Shown one piece after another: positions 38,301 to 47,500 of a stretch of 64,000 bases of DNA (within the stretch, counting starts at the first letter, position 1; each line of letters starts with the position of its first letter). The notes under the pieces are model-generated. The model had not been told where the DNA came from and did no database searches. It saw only the letters and a program-made list of their open reading frames with translations. Origin of the DNA: JBBQYD01 sp942493075 (GTDB taxonomy: Bacteria; Verrucomicrobiota; Verrucomicrobiia; Limisphaerales; UBA8199). The DNA lies in contig OW818681.1 of the NCBI GenBank assembly GCA_942493075.1, positions 2,108,001 to 2,172,000 on the forward strand. Reading direction: 5' to 3'. A program made the position numbers and the translations under genes.

Positions 38301-38555
38301 GGAAACGTCCTGGCCTATGACACACCACGTTGGAAGACGCACCAGGATATCATGCGGATGGGTGCGGTGCTTCAGAACCGGATGGTGACACAAGGTGTTC
38401 CGCCACTAACGTTCCCCGGCAACAATCTTTGGCCAGGGAAGAACTGGAACGATTTCCGAAAGGATTACGTGATGGAGTCCCTCTCCTACTTCTGGGACCC
38501 CGTCAACAACGCTGTCGATCAAAGCAAGATGAGGCGCTTCTTCGGCACCAAATAA
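26343..38555 (+). CDS. Giant exported RHS/YD-repeat protein with toxin-position C-terminal domain
   Basis: This 4070-residue protein starts with a signal peptide (residues 1-28, ending AAFAQ). It carries a carboxypeptidase-regulatory-like module (about 637-697), Ig-like Big_5-type domains (about 720-820 and from 1333) and an LVIVD-like repeat region (about 1440-1850) with phrases such as IYDLSNPSAP. An RHS entry domain begins near 2122 (LPGRRLPIEFRRVM) and many YD repeats run to about 3500 (for example YDGNGNR, YDELNQL). An Ig-like domain at about 3502-3622 interrupts the core just before RARFYDPASG. The core closes with DPSG at 3684 and DPTG at 3707, the motif pair used for autocleavage in RHS toxins. 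The last 360 residues are a distinct domain with SDADIL at 3896-3901 and HGSH at 3948-3951. RHS shells usually encapsulate and deliver a toxin. No immunity gene follows; a second giant gene does. Confidence 0.9.
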   Translation: MSSARFLFGRGTSALVLILGCFLPAAFAQEKMLEVDGIPVALREVTGEAQVYFSSMRWNRASNEWNVEATIRNTGTQTLPSPLVLYIESWTGTSGLLQPDGTDGAKPYYSLSAQTPVVGLAAGASSQPLTLRLGQGAGSPTLNARVFAASTSPQAAVAFAQTLNEAGQPLPEVIVEENGPDGLRTNVTDSARGAGTLGQRAGAHLWKFSKPGYLPVWRRSTIDTNSVRLIAGPRLSPRGTNTVIFTPIAGGLLTNLNVALQFGPGCFNQSANGTLTPLTGQTLPGFLPLGWSPLGAFWFETGAGIQSPGEARIRPWDRVGVAEQGVWVRWNENLTVWEVLETKPGQGLNLLSFGVPSTGAYALVVGDVGAFAPASAVPGQPLPSSSGNADVSGISALGTVTPALSAASRTPDLVTAQAEVVFTNSQGALPSGLLLQTRVSETYEMADGALRYTPPYENHIIAYQRPGDADPSTLVSRFPMRPLLLLGSEELAQANVHVDVLPPQTFSGAVFDHRGGQMVVGPVRISSGPSNLLQQTTVRLSLLAQTNLQALITNAILGFDLQIGQLPPGKRLSVQFAPQAPHSFYVLARVLSRNGLHGLEPVERFASGATGLLLSLEAAAAEKLPGVTGGGQFVLVRLASPQGVIRGLVQGSSQQPLAGALVRVNPWMTFSDAQGQYRILGSTGAVEVVVTDLNTGDSTINSLVLTDPQAGIAADLSAQRQAPRVTMVSPLPGSNNVPVVSPIVIHFSEPIKLSTAVPNGIELVDASNQVVVASISFNLKGTVAFLLPVQPLAPLMQHTIQISTNVTDLSGAALAGPASFSFRTASDLLQRELGGQLISYEATNGVMRIRGTPGMAEGEAPVVLVNETTGYTSTVLAKADGSFDSGIPAEEDDSLSAVFVNANGTRNTIPVSRQVFRDGSVGLFQGGGVLESTNSQGVVQVLVEAGAVPGRTKFKVEALDAQALPPFVTNVPSGSPKPLGGLKVRLSGDVLLQSMDVSFPINPADLGLPQGESPTNATYALAIPREMFDTESGKTNTVYEIIDRMQYENGKLVTHSPPFYGLLPALNIDLLTVPLFMSVGHQMTIAGRVYSAEFDNEGKPKPESIRMLPGAVVSAVPPGAPAGMPGRLRPGTTMATAGGTNSSYAMMVVVTEAAPAVVTASHPRFPGIAPVAYVPAMSQAERFSLGNFFRPVDVIFPTRDSEDHSAPTLLFSHAPERPEPGSNGFVRIAATDNASRPALTVSIAEAFSLLRGTNIPNGQIDLVMTNSEDLGAFTRREIWAVSAPEPARVLVQARALDESGNEVTSAYPIFFGGSEPVATNNIPSPDLNDKTGPRVICSVPSRGGLSVAPGQPLILRFDEPIDRAILEDPTIISLMPDNLRGRLRLSEDQLELSLDYPDLKVDTEYTLTVNSGLKDLNGNRLDQDPVAEGNNSFVLTFKSASLTKSSLPGIASGGGAVLRGIYAYVLDRNSYSNASVGIYDLSNPSAPRRAAQFLLGGGYPRDLVLIPDYSFKRTTNGIVETKDVLAVVGGYTGQGRSQYLRLIDISKPLQPEWLAGIALSLNAEAVVSRVQWSAPYLGYLQSGSVNSVGLIDLQTLILFEHMTPEEYKTMPELGFPGVDANNDGDYVDEGDELPLPAREPVEFAGKIHSFTLENSDAWINDFVLAEHGQFLGVVTDAGKRYSTNGLPTDEIIPPLYRTLYSSGTLPEAELASYVFTNARTKRVSLLNDFPIVDNGFTRIARLALVSIRMNPGDEDGKTNRLVVLDVTLPVEPVLFAEIVIPATVGDSIFSVIRRADGLLIAAAGENSLLIDPAKFRAPHNPEDQHPAIVGMIPGAGDSMRTFDGTLAGYNVVSSDGRNLLIQSTPTLQFVTAPTNTPFIPHTLTNLSRTSLRAVLDGMSPVTDLWLSRYRGEPGVVPSTISPALGVTHYYVLAHVPGSAGATIELSLESLNWAGQPLRRMGFLFPPVHTFSASALQDLDQSPLGDDAPVRSSKAWRLSHDPGSPYYNLYLSRPFALISESISKDELNAVKTEVDRDLLWSGAYLRASFDPSMAENGVLRPFVGKVSPEDLVHYPGVEVLANSYPGDYIQSPNPGPLIGAVTLTDALGAIGAHNGELRNETADMVLPGRRLPIEFRRVMASQGLYDGPFGRGWDFNYNQRIVELSNRGLAPGAKIPQVIRDNPADSELAENRDLLFYTGAGRVVVWKFAGTNAPPEVASDPLVTETLRWTNKVERYYLPPSGAFNLMFRFKDGRYARLEPDGTQFWYNASGRLVKIYDRYDKNSLELVYNARGELIRIYDELRRALDVGWWRLPTDPMRRPGIDETTLRPGIAGKICRLKDYSDRDVLFYYSEDGLLEKREGPLVETASENGFTGRAATKYTYSDSSQPGRSGKTLSGIIGGDDIGSPLLSSTEVGLKGRDTVSKLKIATGELKVDLGQTNTARALSLGNATAKVTNPDQSSTSYKFDRFGRPLETVLSAPNAPEQRTFNEYYANGLLKSVTHPEGNKIEYVYDAANPSLRSRANVIQVTKYPGPRGGPVLAATSEYDEWYNLPAGDKTDFRTNTVVITLRLDHRDTERMTQAGQMELFQANEFGQLEKHTSLDGIVREWAFNGDGFLSSIKIGDLVTSYSYAPATGVRSDFTKRGLASSVTDPRNITTSFIYDELNQLVSSTRAGQKTTYAYDSSGNTTEVRTKVDDDRTLIEERTYDQVGFMRSKTLKNVEVNGVPADLVTTFEPDGMRRVKRAVFPGGDVHELEYNHVGQVTNYVIGGTYREIYEYDGNGNRVSTTIGGATERHVFDGHDRLVQIISPAGSSNSLAYDGNNNIVWKQSRDADGTVLSELSAEFDELNRSVRESRLRDDGVSTATSEYDTAQRRVIFTDAMGATVITYSDQYGRVWKEVAPTRNTETTYDGNGNVLTRTVTEGGRIYKQEFVYNDLDQMIEVRDNQGNATVYTLGLDGRTKVVKDREGFSITNRFTLLGEPSLVQDANQVTTGYERSTNRQVSAISDAADHSQRTEFDHLNRVTKVVLPNNQETIYSNFDALNSPKDVSLPRGIHISTAYSPAGQMTNRVFAGLSGGRSESYTYDGLQRLRLVRDPSGSASFDYDRFGFTKRFGFQYQFQAPVPSVSQMSFEVLQAANAGGFRTSLVYPDAAVTVQNRRDATGRLLALLPDSGEPVIKTNVYLGDSLISGRTLGNGRVRMDAEFDSLRRPIMRRFVTDAGRTLMDVRYAYDKNGAQRARQYVHRGGRTDFFQYDAGYRFRRVDVDAHPVIGNVAGNRSLPNFTIPNSIEGNWSAGPYAREATYSQTDVLQSIATLNPDNVPVPPIGGVYANPDELLFVQSIDGFSRIRDEVGNVVVTKLFVRIPGNPTPVSVVATNTYNELNQLIRVQRADGVLVQNEYGPSGLRIRRKVTGDIARCVPSDRAFLYDGGNLIEERDLLNGGVVVARYYYGDQGDELIAGDISNGSELTRYYFLTDVSRSVLGVCDTNGALVEQTRYDTWGQPQIEAADFASPQVAAVVRETNSLLIQFTEPVLPTFEAGASATNIITSLRQLSSVIEIRSNGQPLNGQFLFEPARPGAPFGSAVRFVSAGALSGAVVLQVAGGLLQDASNNTNAPITLNLNVGSEGSVFTGPGIGSTAPQGTDRSFIGSPFLFHGQVFDYDTGLLYCRARFYDPASGMFLQRDPSGYIDGVNQYAGFANNPVSLRDPTGHATPESMDQGEEAHGVGADIARMAKESFDRTMDLGTSTAHGIDLLNSGNPGSQGALDAMRGADLIISDVQVAAGAFGMLKIGLTTSVNLTRRAAGFMQKFRGTPQIPKAVREHLLKSGLTQIEIDAIIPAMKKHGVSRLSIRSFKEAKRAARQAGVNAGLPQKPMHVKDKTGDDATVTKDGITYVSDADILHVEVNGRPATLKEIQKFTASANRNYTKLWNQRGLGVVGVPANPPFQHGSHLSMSQMYKWGGKVDGNYIAAVGHPDDSFTIRIRGDGNVLAYDTPRWKTHQDIMRMGAVLQNRMVTQGVPPLTFPGNNLWPGKNWNDFRKDYVMESLSYFWDPVNNAVDQSKMRRFFGTK

Positions 38556-38592
38556 GGATCAACCAGCGTTTAACCACGAATTTTACTCAGCC

Positions 38593-41500
38593 ATGATTAC
38601 ACAGCAGCAAGCTTTGATCCCGCTTCATGTTCGCCTGCGCCAGGCCCTGATCCTGGTGCTGTTTCTGACGGCACCATTCCTGGGAAGGACCGGTTCCGCA
38701 GCCGAAGTGCTTACTTCGTTGGACTACCGGATTGTTGGCAACTACCTCAAGGTATCCCCCTCAGCCCTGGCAGTTCCGAAAGGCATCGCCGGCTCGGTGA
38801 TGGTTGAACTGGCTAATGCCGATGGATCGGACAAACAGCCAAACAACGTTCTGACAGAAGGGGCGTATGTCGAGGCGACCCTTCGAGGCCCTTCTTTTCC
38901 TGCGCGTCGCTTGATAGGGCAGGTGAATCAACCGCTGATGCTCCCTGCTATCAATCTCGCTGGTGAGTACCAGTTGGATAACATCCGCTTGGTTGATGCC
39001 TCCACTGGCGCTGTTCGCATGGAGGGCACTCCTTCAAGCATCCCGGTCAACGTCTTCGCTGAATTGCTCATCTCCAGAGTTACCTCACGACCGCTCTCTC
39101 TTCAGGAAATCCAGGACAAAGGTATCTCCATCGATGAGGCAAATTTCCGTGCCGTGGAGTTTGAAGTTGGATTCGTGTTGGATGGCACGACATATCCGAT
39201 CAAGTTTCCCGTGGTTACGCCGGACTTTAAATCCAGCACGGAGATCATTCCGGCGCAGGAGTTGGAGAAGCGGTTTGTCCAGGCACAGGCTATCAACGAC
39301 AAGCTTTCCAGCAGGGAATTCGTTCCCTTGCCGCCCGAACTTGAAGCTGCCGGTCTAAACCTGGTGGTTAAGGGCTGCAATTTTGAGTTTGCGGAGCCCA
39401 AGGGCGAGAAGTTGCGTCTCGATATCCCTCCTATTCCCGCACTCATGGTCATCCCGGGTAACATTGGATATTTGAACCAGTTCTTCAGTGTTCAGATCTT
39501 TACCGAGAATGCTGCTCCAGTTAATTCCGGGCTGAGCGTTTTGAATCTGCAGGCGCGGCTCGTGCTCCCTCCAGGCGCGGATCAAATCCCCGCGTCCAGC
39601 TATGAGCAACCAGGCGACGACCCTCTGCGTTATGCTAGAACGGGTCCGGACAAGATCGTGCAGCCTGTGCAGTCCATTGTGCGTCCTGGGCCTGATGGTG
39701 TTCCTGGAACCGCTGACGACCTGCTGCGGCTCTACCCTCGCGAATCGGGCCAGGCGGAGTTCCTGATCGAAGGCTTGCGCGAGGGCTTGCACGTCATGAA
39801 CCTGGAGTTATTCGGCGATCTGGACGGACTTTCCTCCGGTTTGGTGAAGATCAAAGGAAAAGCGGCTGGATCGGTTCTGGTGCGCAATCCCAAGTTCTCT
39901 CTCACGTTTTCACATCCTCGAACGGTTCGAACAGGTGAGGAGTATGATGCGTTCGTGACGATTTTGAACACCTCCCAGGTGGAGGCCAACCTCGTTAGTG
40001 TGGCTTTGCCGAAAGGCAGCGTCAGCGGTGCCACGATCCTCTCCAGTGAGCGCGTTGAACTCGGGAACATCAGCCCGGGCCAGTCCGCTACCGCCCGCTT
40101 TCAGCTGCGGGGGGAACGAACCGGACAGATCCGTTTCTCCAATCTTACGACAGGTGAGGATAGCGTGACCGGACGGTTTCGCCTGACCATGGGGGTGGAT
40201 GAGCGGGGTGTTGATCTATCGCCGGATAGCATTGGCTATCCCGATTATGTGGATGAGCTGCCCAATGACCTTTTCTATGCCGCGAACCGTGTGCTCGGCC
40301 AAGCCTTGAGTGTTTACTCAGCGCCGATGCTCCCGCCTGGCGTGTTACGGATTCCCTGGTCCACCATCCAAACCCGTGTGCTTGAGTTGGCGGAAGCCGG
40401 GCAACGCATCGCTTACGGAGAGTCGCTTGAGCGCGTTCTCCCCGATATCGCACTGGATTGGCAGGGTGGCCGGAAGTTCAATGAGGGCTTTGATCAGATT
40501 ATGACCACAACCGAAGCCGGCCGCCAATGGCGCACCGCCCTGTTTCAGGCGCTGGAAAACACCGGCTCTCAGGACCCTGCACAACTGCTCGCTTCGCGTG
40601 CTGCCGACCTGGCGGGACGCGGTGAGGCTTGGGCTTTCATGTCTGCCAATAACGTGGCGATCAAACCCGTCTTCAGTTCAGTTTCCAACACAGTGGATCT
40701 CAGTATAGCTGGCGCGCGCCAGGCTGGAGGATACCCTGGCACGAACGGCAGTTGGCTGGTGTTTAAGCCGCAATCCGGCCAGGTGCGTTGGGAAATCACC
40801 TCGCCAATCGTACAGGCCGAGTTTGGACTTCTGGTTCTGCAGACAAACGGCACAGGGCAGTGGATTCGATGGTCGGTGCCTAATCCGCAGGTAGGGGGCT
40901 GCTACAAGTACACTCTGGGCGATTCTTCAAACACACTCTTGCTGGATGAGCTGTGCGACGGCTCACCCGAGCAGAGTTTGCCAGGGACGGCGTCACCCGT
41001 TTCCGAACTGCCACCCGAGCTTCTCCTGGCGCGGCAGTTGCCCGAGATTGAATCCGTTAGGCCTCGGCCGAGCTGTTTCCCGGGTGCCGCGTGGAACTAC
41101 GGCACAGTCGTCGGCGTTCTCTTTTCCAAGCCGATGTCCGAGACAAACGTGAACATCCCCTCTGCCTATAAGCTGGAGAACGGCATCACGGCCGTAGCGG
41201 TGCGTCTGCAACCCGGAGGTAGAGTCGCAATGCTCAACCTGCGGCAGGGTGTCGGCTCTATTCGTCCCCGGACGCTTACAATTGATGGGGTCACTGATCC
41301 ACGTGGGCATGCGATTGTTAACAACGCTCGCGCCATCACCAACCTGATCAGCGAAGGCGCCGCAGTTAGCGGACGGGCTCTCCGTGCGGATGGCAGCCCA
41401 GCGGCCAACATTCCCGTGACATTGACAATGAACGACCTTCACCGCGATCCGTTCGATCGTTGTGAGCAGAGCATCGGGCGAGTTGGCCAGGTGTTCACCG

Positions 41501-44500
41501 ATAATGACGGCCGGTTTACCTTCGATTTCATCCTGGCGGGCGTCCCTTACACCATCTCGGCTACGGACACCGGTGGGCTGCCGCCTGAAGCAATCGACAT
41601 GATTCTGAAATCCTACCGAGGTGGCTACTTTGACCGAGATCGCCTGTTATTGCAGGCATCTCAAACCAACTTTGCTGCAACACTCGGCACCACCAATATC
41701 ACCCAGGCGATTGCATTGGCAGAGAACCTGGATCGCGCTGTCTGGAACGACACTGTGCCATACATGGATGGCATGCAGGGCCAGGAAATAGCTGTTGCGT
41801 TGCGTTTCCGCGGGCGAGGCACTGTTTCCGGCCAGATCATTTCAGCAGATGGAGTCTCGCCGGCAGTACAGGCTGCTGTAAACCTATTCCCTGATTCCGC
41901 CTCCCGCGAGCTGGTTCGAGGGGTATTCGCCGATAGCCAGGGCCGTTTTCAGTTTAATGGCATTCCCCTCGGACAGTTCACTGTCCAGGTGAAAACCAGC
42001 CTCGGCCAGTTTCGCACAATTGCAGGGGTGTTATCACAAGTCGGTGAAACCGCTGAACTCCGAATTGAACTTACCGCACCCACTCCCGCTGAAATCATTC
42101 GCACGCAAGTTCGCGGTGTTGTCACCGAGGCGGACAACACCACGCCCCATAACCGGGCTCAGGTTTTCATGAGAGGGGTGAACGGAGTCGTTGGAGTGGC
42201 GGAGAGCAACGACGCAGGCTATTGGGAAATGGATGATGTCCCCGCAGGCACGTACACCGTCACCGCCATTTCCCAGGACGGCAAGCGCAAAGGGGATCGC
42301 AATGGCGTGCAGACCAGCGCTGGCGCGATTTCCTATGTCAATGTAGCTCTGCAAGGGACAACCGTTGTGGCCGGACGAGTGGAAAACAGTTCTGGCCAGC
42401 CGGTTGCCAACGCCCTGGTCGCTGGCGGCAGTGCCCTGGTTAAGACCGATGCGAACGGGTTGTTCACGCTGACTGGCGTTCCAATCGGTCAAAGAACGAT
42501 TAGTGCCGGCTTGGAGGCGAAATACGCCCCAAACAACTTCCCCCGATTGGGCAGCGAGGGTGTGGATGCTTTGCCCGGTGTCACCAACTTCGTTGTCGTC
42601 CGGTTGCGCCCTGCTGGTGTGATCGCCGGACAAGTGCACGATGCCAACGGCTTCCCGGTCTCCGGAATCAACGCAGCTATTCCAATGGAGAAAGGTTTCC
42701 TCTGGACGAAGGTGGATCAGAACGGTTTTTTCAAGTTCATCAACGTCCCGCCCGGGGAATACATCGTTAGCGCCCCGGCTCCACCTGTCAGGAAAACCGC
42801 CGAGGAACTCGAGGAGTTGGCGGACAGCGGCGCGGATGAAGAATTAATGGCGGCCATCCAGGATGCGTTTGCTTCCTATGCCGGGGCGAGTACCGGGACG
42901 AACCATAACCCCGGTACATGGGGCTATACCAAAACGACGATTCTGAACGATGGTCACACGGCACCTGCGGATGTTAAGTACTTCCCAATGGGCTCCGTGT
43001 CCGGTGTGGTTGTAAACGATCAATCGGTTCCCATCGGAGCTCTCGTGCGGTTGACAGGTCTCAGCATGAGGGAGAATGGCGCTCCTGGTTTTACTGTGCG
43101 CGGCAATCGCGACAGTGATGCGGAGACCGGTGAGTTCCTGTTCTCGAACGCTTTGACCGTGGGAGATTGGGGTATCCAGGTTGCCTCCCCCTTCTATTCC
43201 GTTGTGCTGTCCACCAGCGGACGCACGACCGACTCATTCCCCAATGTAACTAACCTCGTAATGCAGTTCCCTCCGCGAAAGGATACGCACGGACGATTGA
43301 CCGGGCGGGTCGTGTATCCGGATGGAACACCCGTCGGCAAGGATGTCGAGGTGACGACCTATTTCGGACCTGGGATCGTGAATACCACAGATACCAACGG
43401 TTTTTTTGATAACCAGATGGCCATCCCAGCTCGCTCTTATACCGTGGAAGCACGAGATCCAGTAACCGGCTATCGAGGCCGGGTTTCCGCCCAGGTAGCG
43501 CCGGGTCTGACCAACTTTGTTCAAGTGCCATTGTTTGGGCTCGGGCACATTAATGTTTCCGTGTTACAAGCCAACGGTTTGCCGGCCGGCAAAGCCTTCA
43601 TCCAAGTTTACGGAAGCCTGTTTCATGAGCAGCGCGAGGGGGAGACCGGCACAAACGGCGTGTACCAGACCCGGGATCTTGTTCCCGGCTCATACCAGCT
43701 TCTGGTGCGTTACACCTCGGGCAGCACCACTCTGGAGAAACGGATGGGTTTAGAGGTAAAGCACGACCAGATTACATCGGCGAACATTGTTCTCGGTGGA
43801 ACGGGGTCAGTGCGAGGTTCTTTCAGCCGCTTGGACGGCGGGGCGATCGTCGGTGCCCGGGTGGCCATCGGTCGTGTTGCGGATGTCCCAACAGATGGCC
43901 AAGGGCAATTCGCCGCTACTGGAATTCCTCTTGGAACTCACCGAGTCGTGGCTACAGATCCAGTTACCGGCCGCGCGGCGATCGGCAGCGCGTCCGTCAA
44001 TTACGTGGATCAGGTGGTCACCGTTCCGTTGACTGAACAGTTGCAGGGAATTGTCCGGGGTCAGGTCTTTCAGGAGGGGAAGAGTTCTCCTATTGCGGGG
44101 GCCGAAGTGAGCTTGCAGTCTCGTGATGGTAGCGGTTCATACCGGAGCGCGACTACCGGACCTGACGGAGGTTATGAGTTTCCAGGTGTGACCCCGGGCG
44201 ATTACATGTTGAGCTGCCGGCTCCAGGGACTTAATGGGGGAGTTGTCCAAAATCTGACCATGCCTGCGAATGCGCCTACATTGGTTTACAATCTCACCCT
44301 TCCGGCGCCCGAGGCTACCGGACAGGTGCTGGTCAAGGTGGTAAGTCCTGATGGAGTCACGCCCGCAGCAGGAGTACGCGTTCTGGCGGCTGTTATTGGC
44401 GGTGGAACCAAGGACACGGGCCCCGACGGAACAGCTCTCTTTGAAGGTTTGAGGTTAGGCGGGGTTTCCATTCAGGCATCATCGCTTGCCCCAACCGAAA

Positions 44501-47500
44501 CCCACAATGTCGCCGTGACGAACGTTACTATAACCGCGTCCATGCCGAGCAATTCCGTTGTCGCCCGCATGCAGGGTGTCGGCACAGTCTCAGGGCAGGT
44601 CTTTAACAGCACGGGGTTGGTCCCGGTGCCTTTTGCCACACTCTTGATAGAGTTCTTGTCACCTCCGTTCCGTGGAACGAAGCGCGGCAACATCGTCAGC
44701 GACGGAGAAGGAAAGTTCACCATTCCGAATGTTCCTGTGGGGGACTATCGGTTAATCGCCTCCAGCCAGGCCTTGGCTGCGAGCACGAACGGTGTCATTG
44801 GCGCCCATCAGCAAACTAATTTCGCACGCCTCACCTTGGCCCCGAGTGGTGTTGTGATCGGGCGTATCCTGCGGGCTGATGGAGTTTCAATAGTCAGCAG
44901 CAACAATGTCGTGCTTAGGTTTAGCTCGCAAACAAGTTCCGCTGGTGTCTCCGTAGCCCCGACGGATTCGAACGGGAGGTTCGGCTTCACGAACGTCCCC
45001 TTAGGCGACTTCGCATTGGACGCTGCCGTGCTGGCCGTCAATGGTCTCATCAAGACCAGCGGCAACGTGGCATCCAATGAACAGGTGGTGGATCTCGGGG
45101 ACCTGCTCCTGGATGAGGCGATGCCGATGGTGAGCGCCATCATACCAGCCAACACATCCAATGGCGTGCCGATTATTAGCCCAGTGGACATTGTCCTGAG
45201 CGAACCCATGCTGGCTGCTTCAGTCAATGGGAATACCAACGGGGTTTACCTGCGCAGTCCGACCAAGCTGGTGGCCGCATCAGTGGCGCTGCTGACGCAT
45301 CCTGATGATGGCCTTGCACGCGTGGTGCGCCTCACTCCTTTTGCCCCCCTTGCAAGTATGACAACATACGAGGTGGTGGTGATTTCCGGTGAGCGCCGCG
45401 ATGCCGTGGGCAAGCTGATCGCCAGCGGCCCGACCGATTTAGTCGGACGATTCCTCCCACAACTGTTCGTCAGCACGTTCACCACTCGGGATGATGATCC
45501 GCCCTTGCTGGTCTCGATGTCACCAGGGCCCGGAGCCATTCAGGTTGATCCGTTGGCCACCATGCGGCTCACTTTTAACGAGCCTTTGCGCCACACAAAT
45601 ATTCAGTTCGCCCTCTCCGGACCCGCCGGGTCCGTGGCTGGAAGCTTGAACCTGAGCGATGATGGCAAGATCCTGGTGTTCTCTCCGAATGCGCCGCTCC
45701 TGCCTAATCGCACCCACTCCCTGGTGGTGAGCAATCTCATCGACCTGGCAGGAAACCGCTTCGCATCTGAACCTCTGACTGCGAGTTTCTCCACTCTCGA
45801 TACCATCGGCCCCGTGGTTGCCTCTCTAAAACTCAATGGCCCGGCGGTGGCAGGCGCAGCGGTCCCTGTGGAAGCCATACTCTCGGAACCGGAGGCGGGT
45901 GCCTCGGTTCGTTTCCTGAAGGAAGTCGAGTCCGTAGCAGTTGCTACGACCAACCCATACATTGCCTATATAACCATGCCAACCAATGGCAGCGTGCGCC
46001 TTCAAGCGATCGCTACGGACCAGTTCGGGAATGACGGCGAGATCACTCAACTGGAGGTCACAGTCGTATCCAACACGCCTCCCATGGTCACCTTGATCCG
46101 TATGGACCCAACCAACGGGCCAGTCGGAACCAGCAAGACCCTCTCTTTCCAACTCAGTGGAGAGGACGACAACGCAGTGACCAACATCACACTCGTGGGT
46201 TTAGGCGCTGTCCAAATCGTTCGAACATTCGATTCCGGCAATCCAACCAACCTGACATTTACGGTGCCAGCCACGAATCTGGCCTCAACGTTCCTGCAAT
46301 TCCGCGCCCAATCCACTGACTCCCTTGGTGCCAAGTCGCCAGAGGCCGTTTTGGATTATGACGTGGTCGATAACACATTCCCTGAAGTGACTCTCCTGCG
46401 TCCTGCCAAAGATGAGGTGGTGAATCCGCTGCAGCCGCTAGATATCGAATTCGCTATATCTGATAACAGCAGCAACCTGACGGTCAAGGTGCAGTTAAGC
46501 AACCTTGTCTCCTTAGCCTCTGAAACCAACTTCCTGGTCGTGCCAAATCTGGCCCACACGAACCAGATCCGGTTTTCGATCACAAATGCTCCTCAGAACG
46601 GCGGATATGTTCAGGCTCAGATCTTTGTTACCGACTCTGCTGGGAATGCCCGATCCGAGGCCCGCATCTTCCGCGTGCCCGATATAACCGCGCCCAGGAT
46701 CACCAGTGTTGATCCCACAAACGGGACAGTCCGGGCGTCCCTATGGGAATGGACCGAGTGGCGGTTTAGCGAGGCTGTGAAGGCCTCCCTCCCAATGACC
46801 AACGTCCTGTTCATGACGAACCAGTTCGGAGATTCTGATTTCTACGTCATCGATCAGCATACGACGTCATTCCGCGTGCGCCCGAGCCGCGGTTTGCGAC
46901 CGGGTGTTGTCTATACAAACCTTCTTTTCCCGGGAGTGATCGATTACGCATCGAACATCCTTGTTACTGCGGAGGGGAATCCCATCCCCGCAGAAGGACA
47001 GACCAGCAGCTTCCGTACGGCTGCGATTCTTTCACAATACCCTACTAATGGCTCCTTGATGGTGGCCGGACAGCGATTTGTTTCAACCGTTAGCTATGAG
47101 CGCGGTCTGAATGCCACATGGTTTGGATTCCGGTTCGGCACAAACCAGCAGGTGGCCGCAAATGTGAGCCAGACCTCTACCAATGCCGCAGCCCAGGTTT
47201 TTGCGCCGACCAACTCCGGCCCAGCTCAATTCTCCGTCCTGATTGCCAATGTCAGCAACTTTTCAGGGTCCTGGACCCAGGCTCCTGTGGTTGTCGAGAT
47301 TCGGCCTCGAGATCTGGACGATGACAACGACGGCTGGGTGAACGGGTTCGAATCCGATCGTGGAATGAATCCGTTCCTCGCAGACCTGGATAGCAGTGAC
47401 TTCGATCAAGATACACTAAGCAATGGGCAAGAACGGGCGCTGGGCACCGACCCAGGAAGAGCGGACTCGGATGATGATGGTCTGAATGACGGACTCGAAG

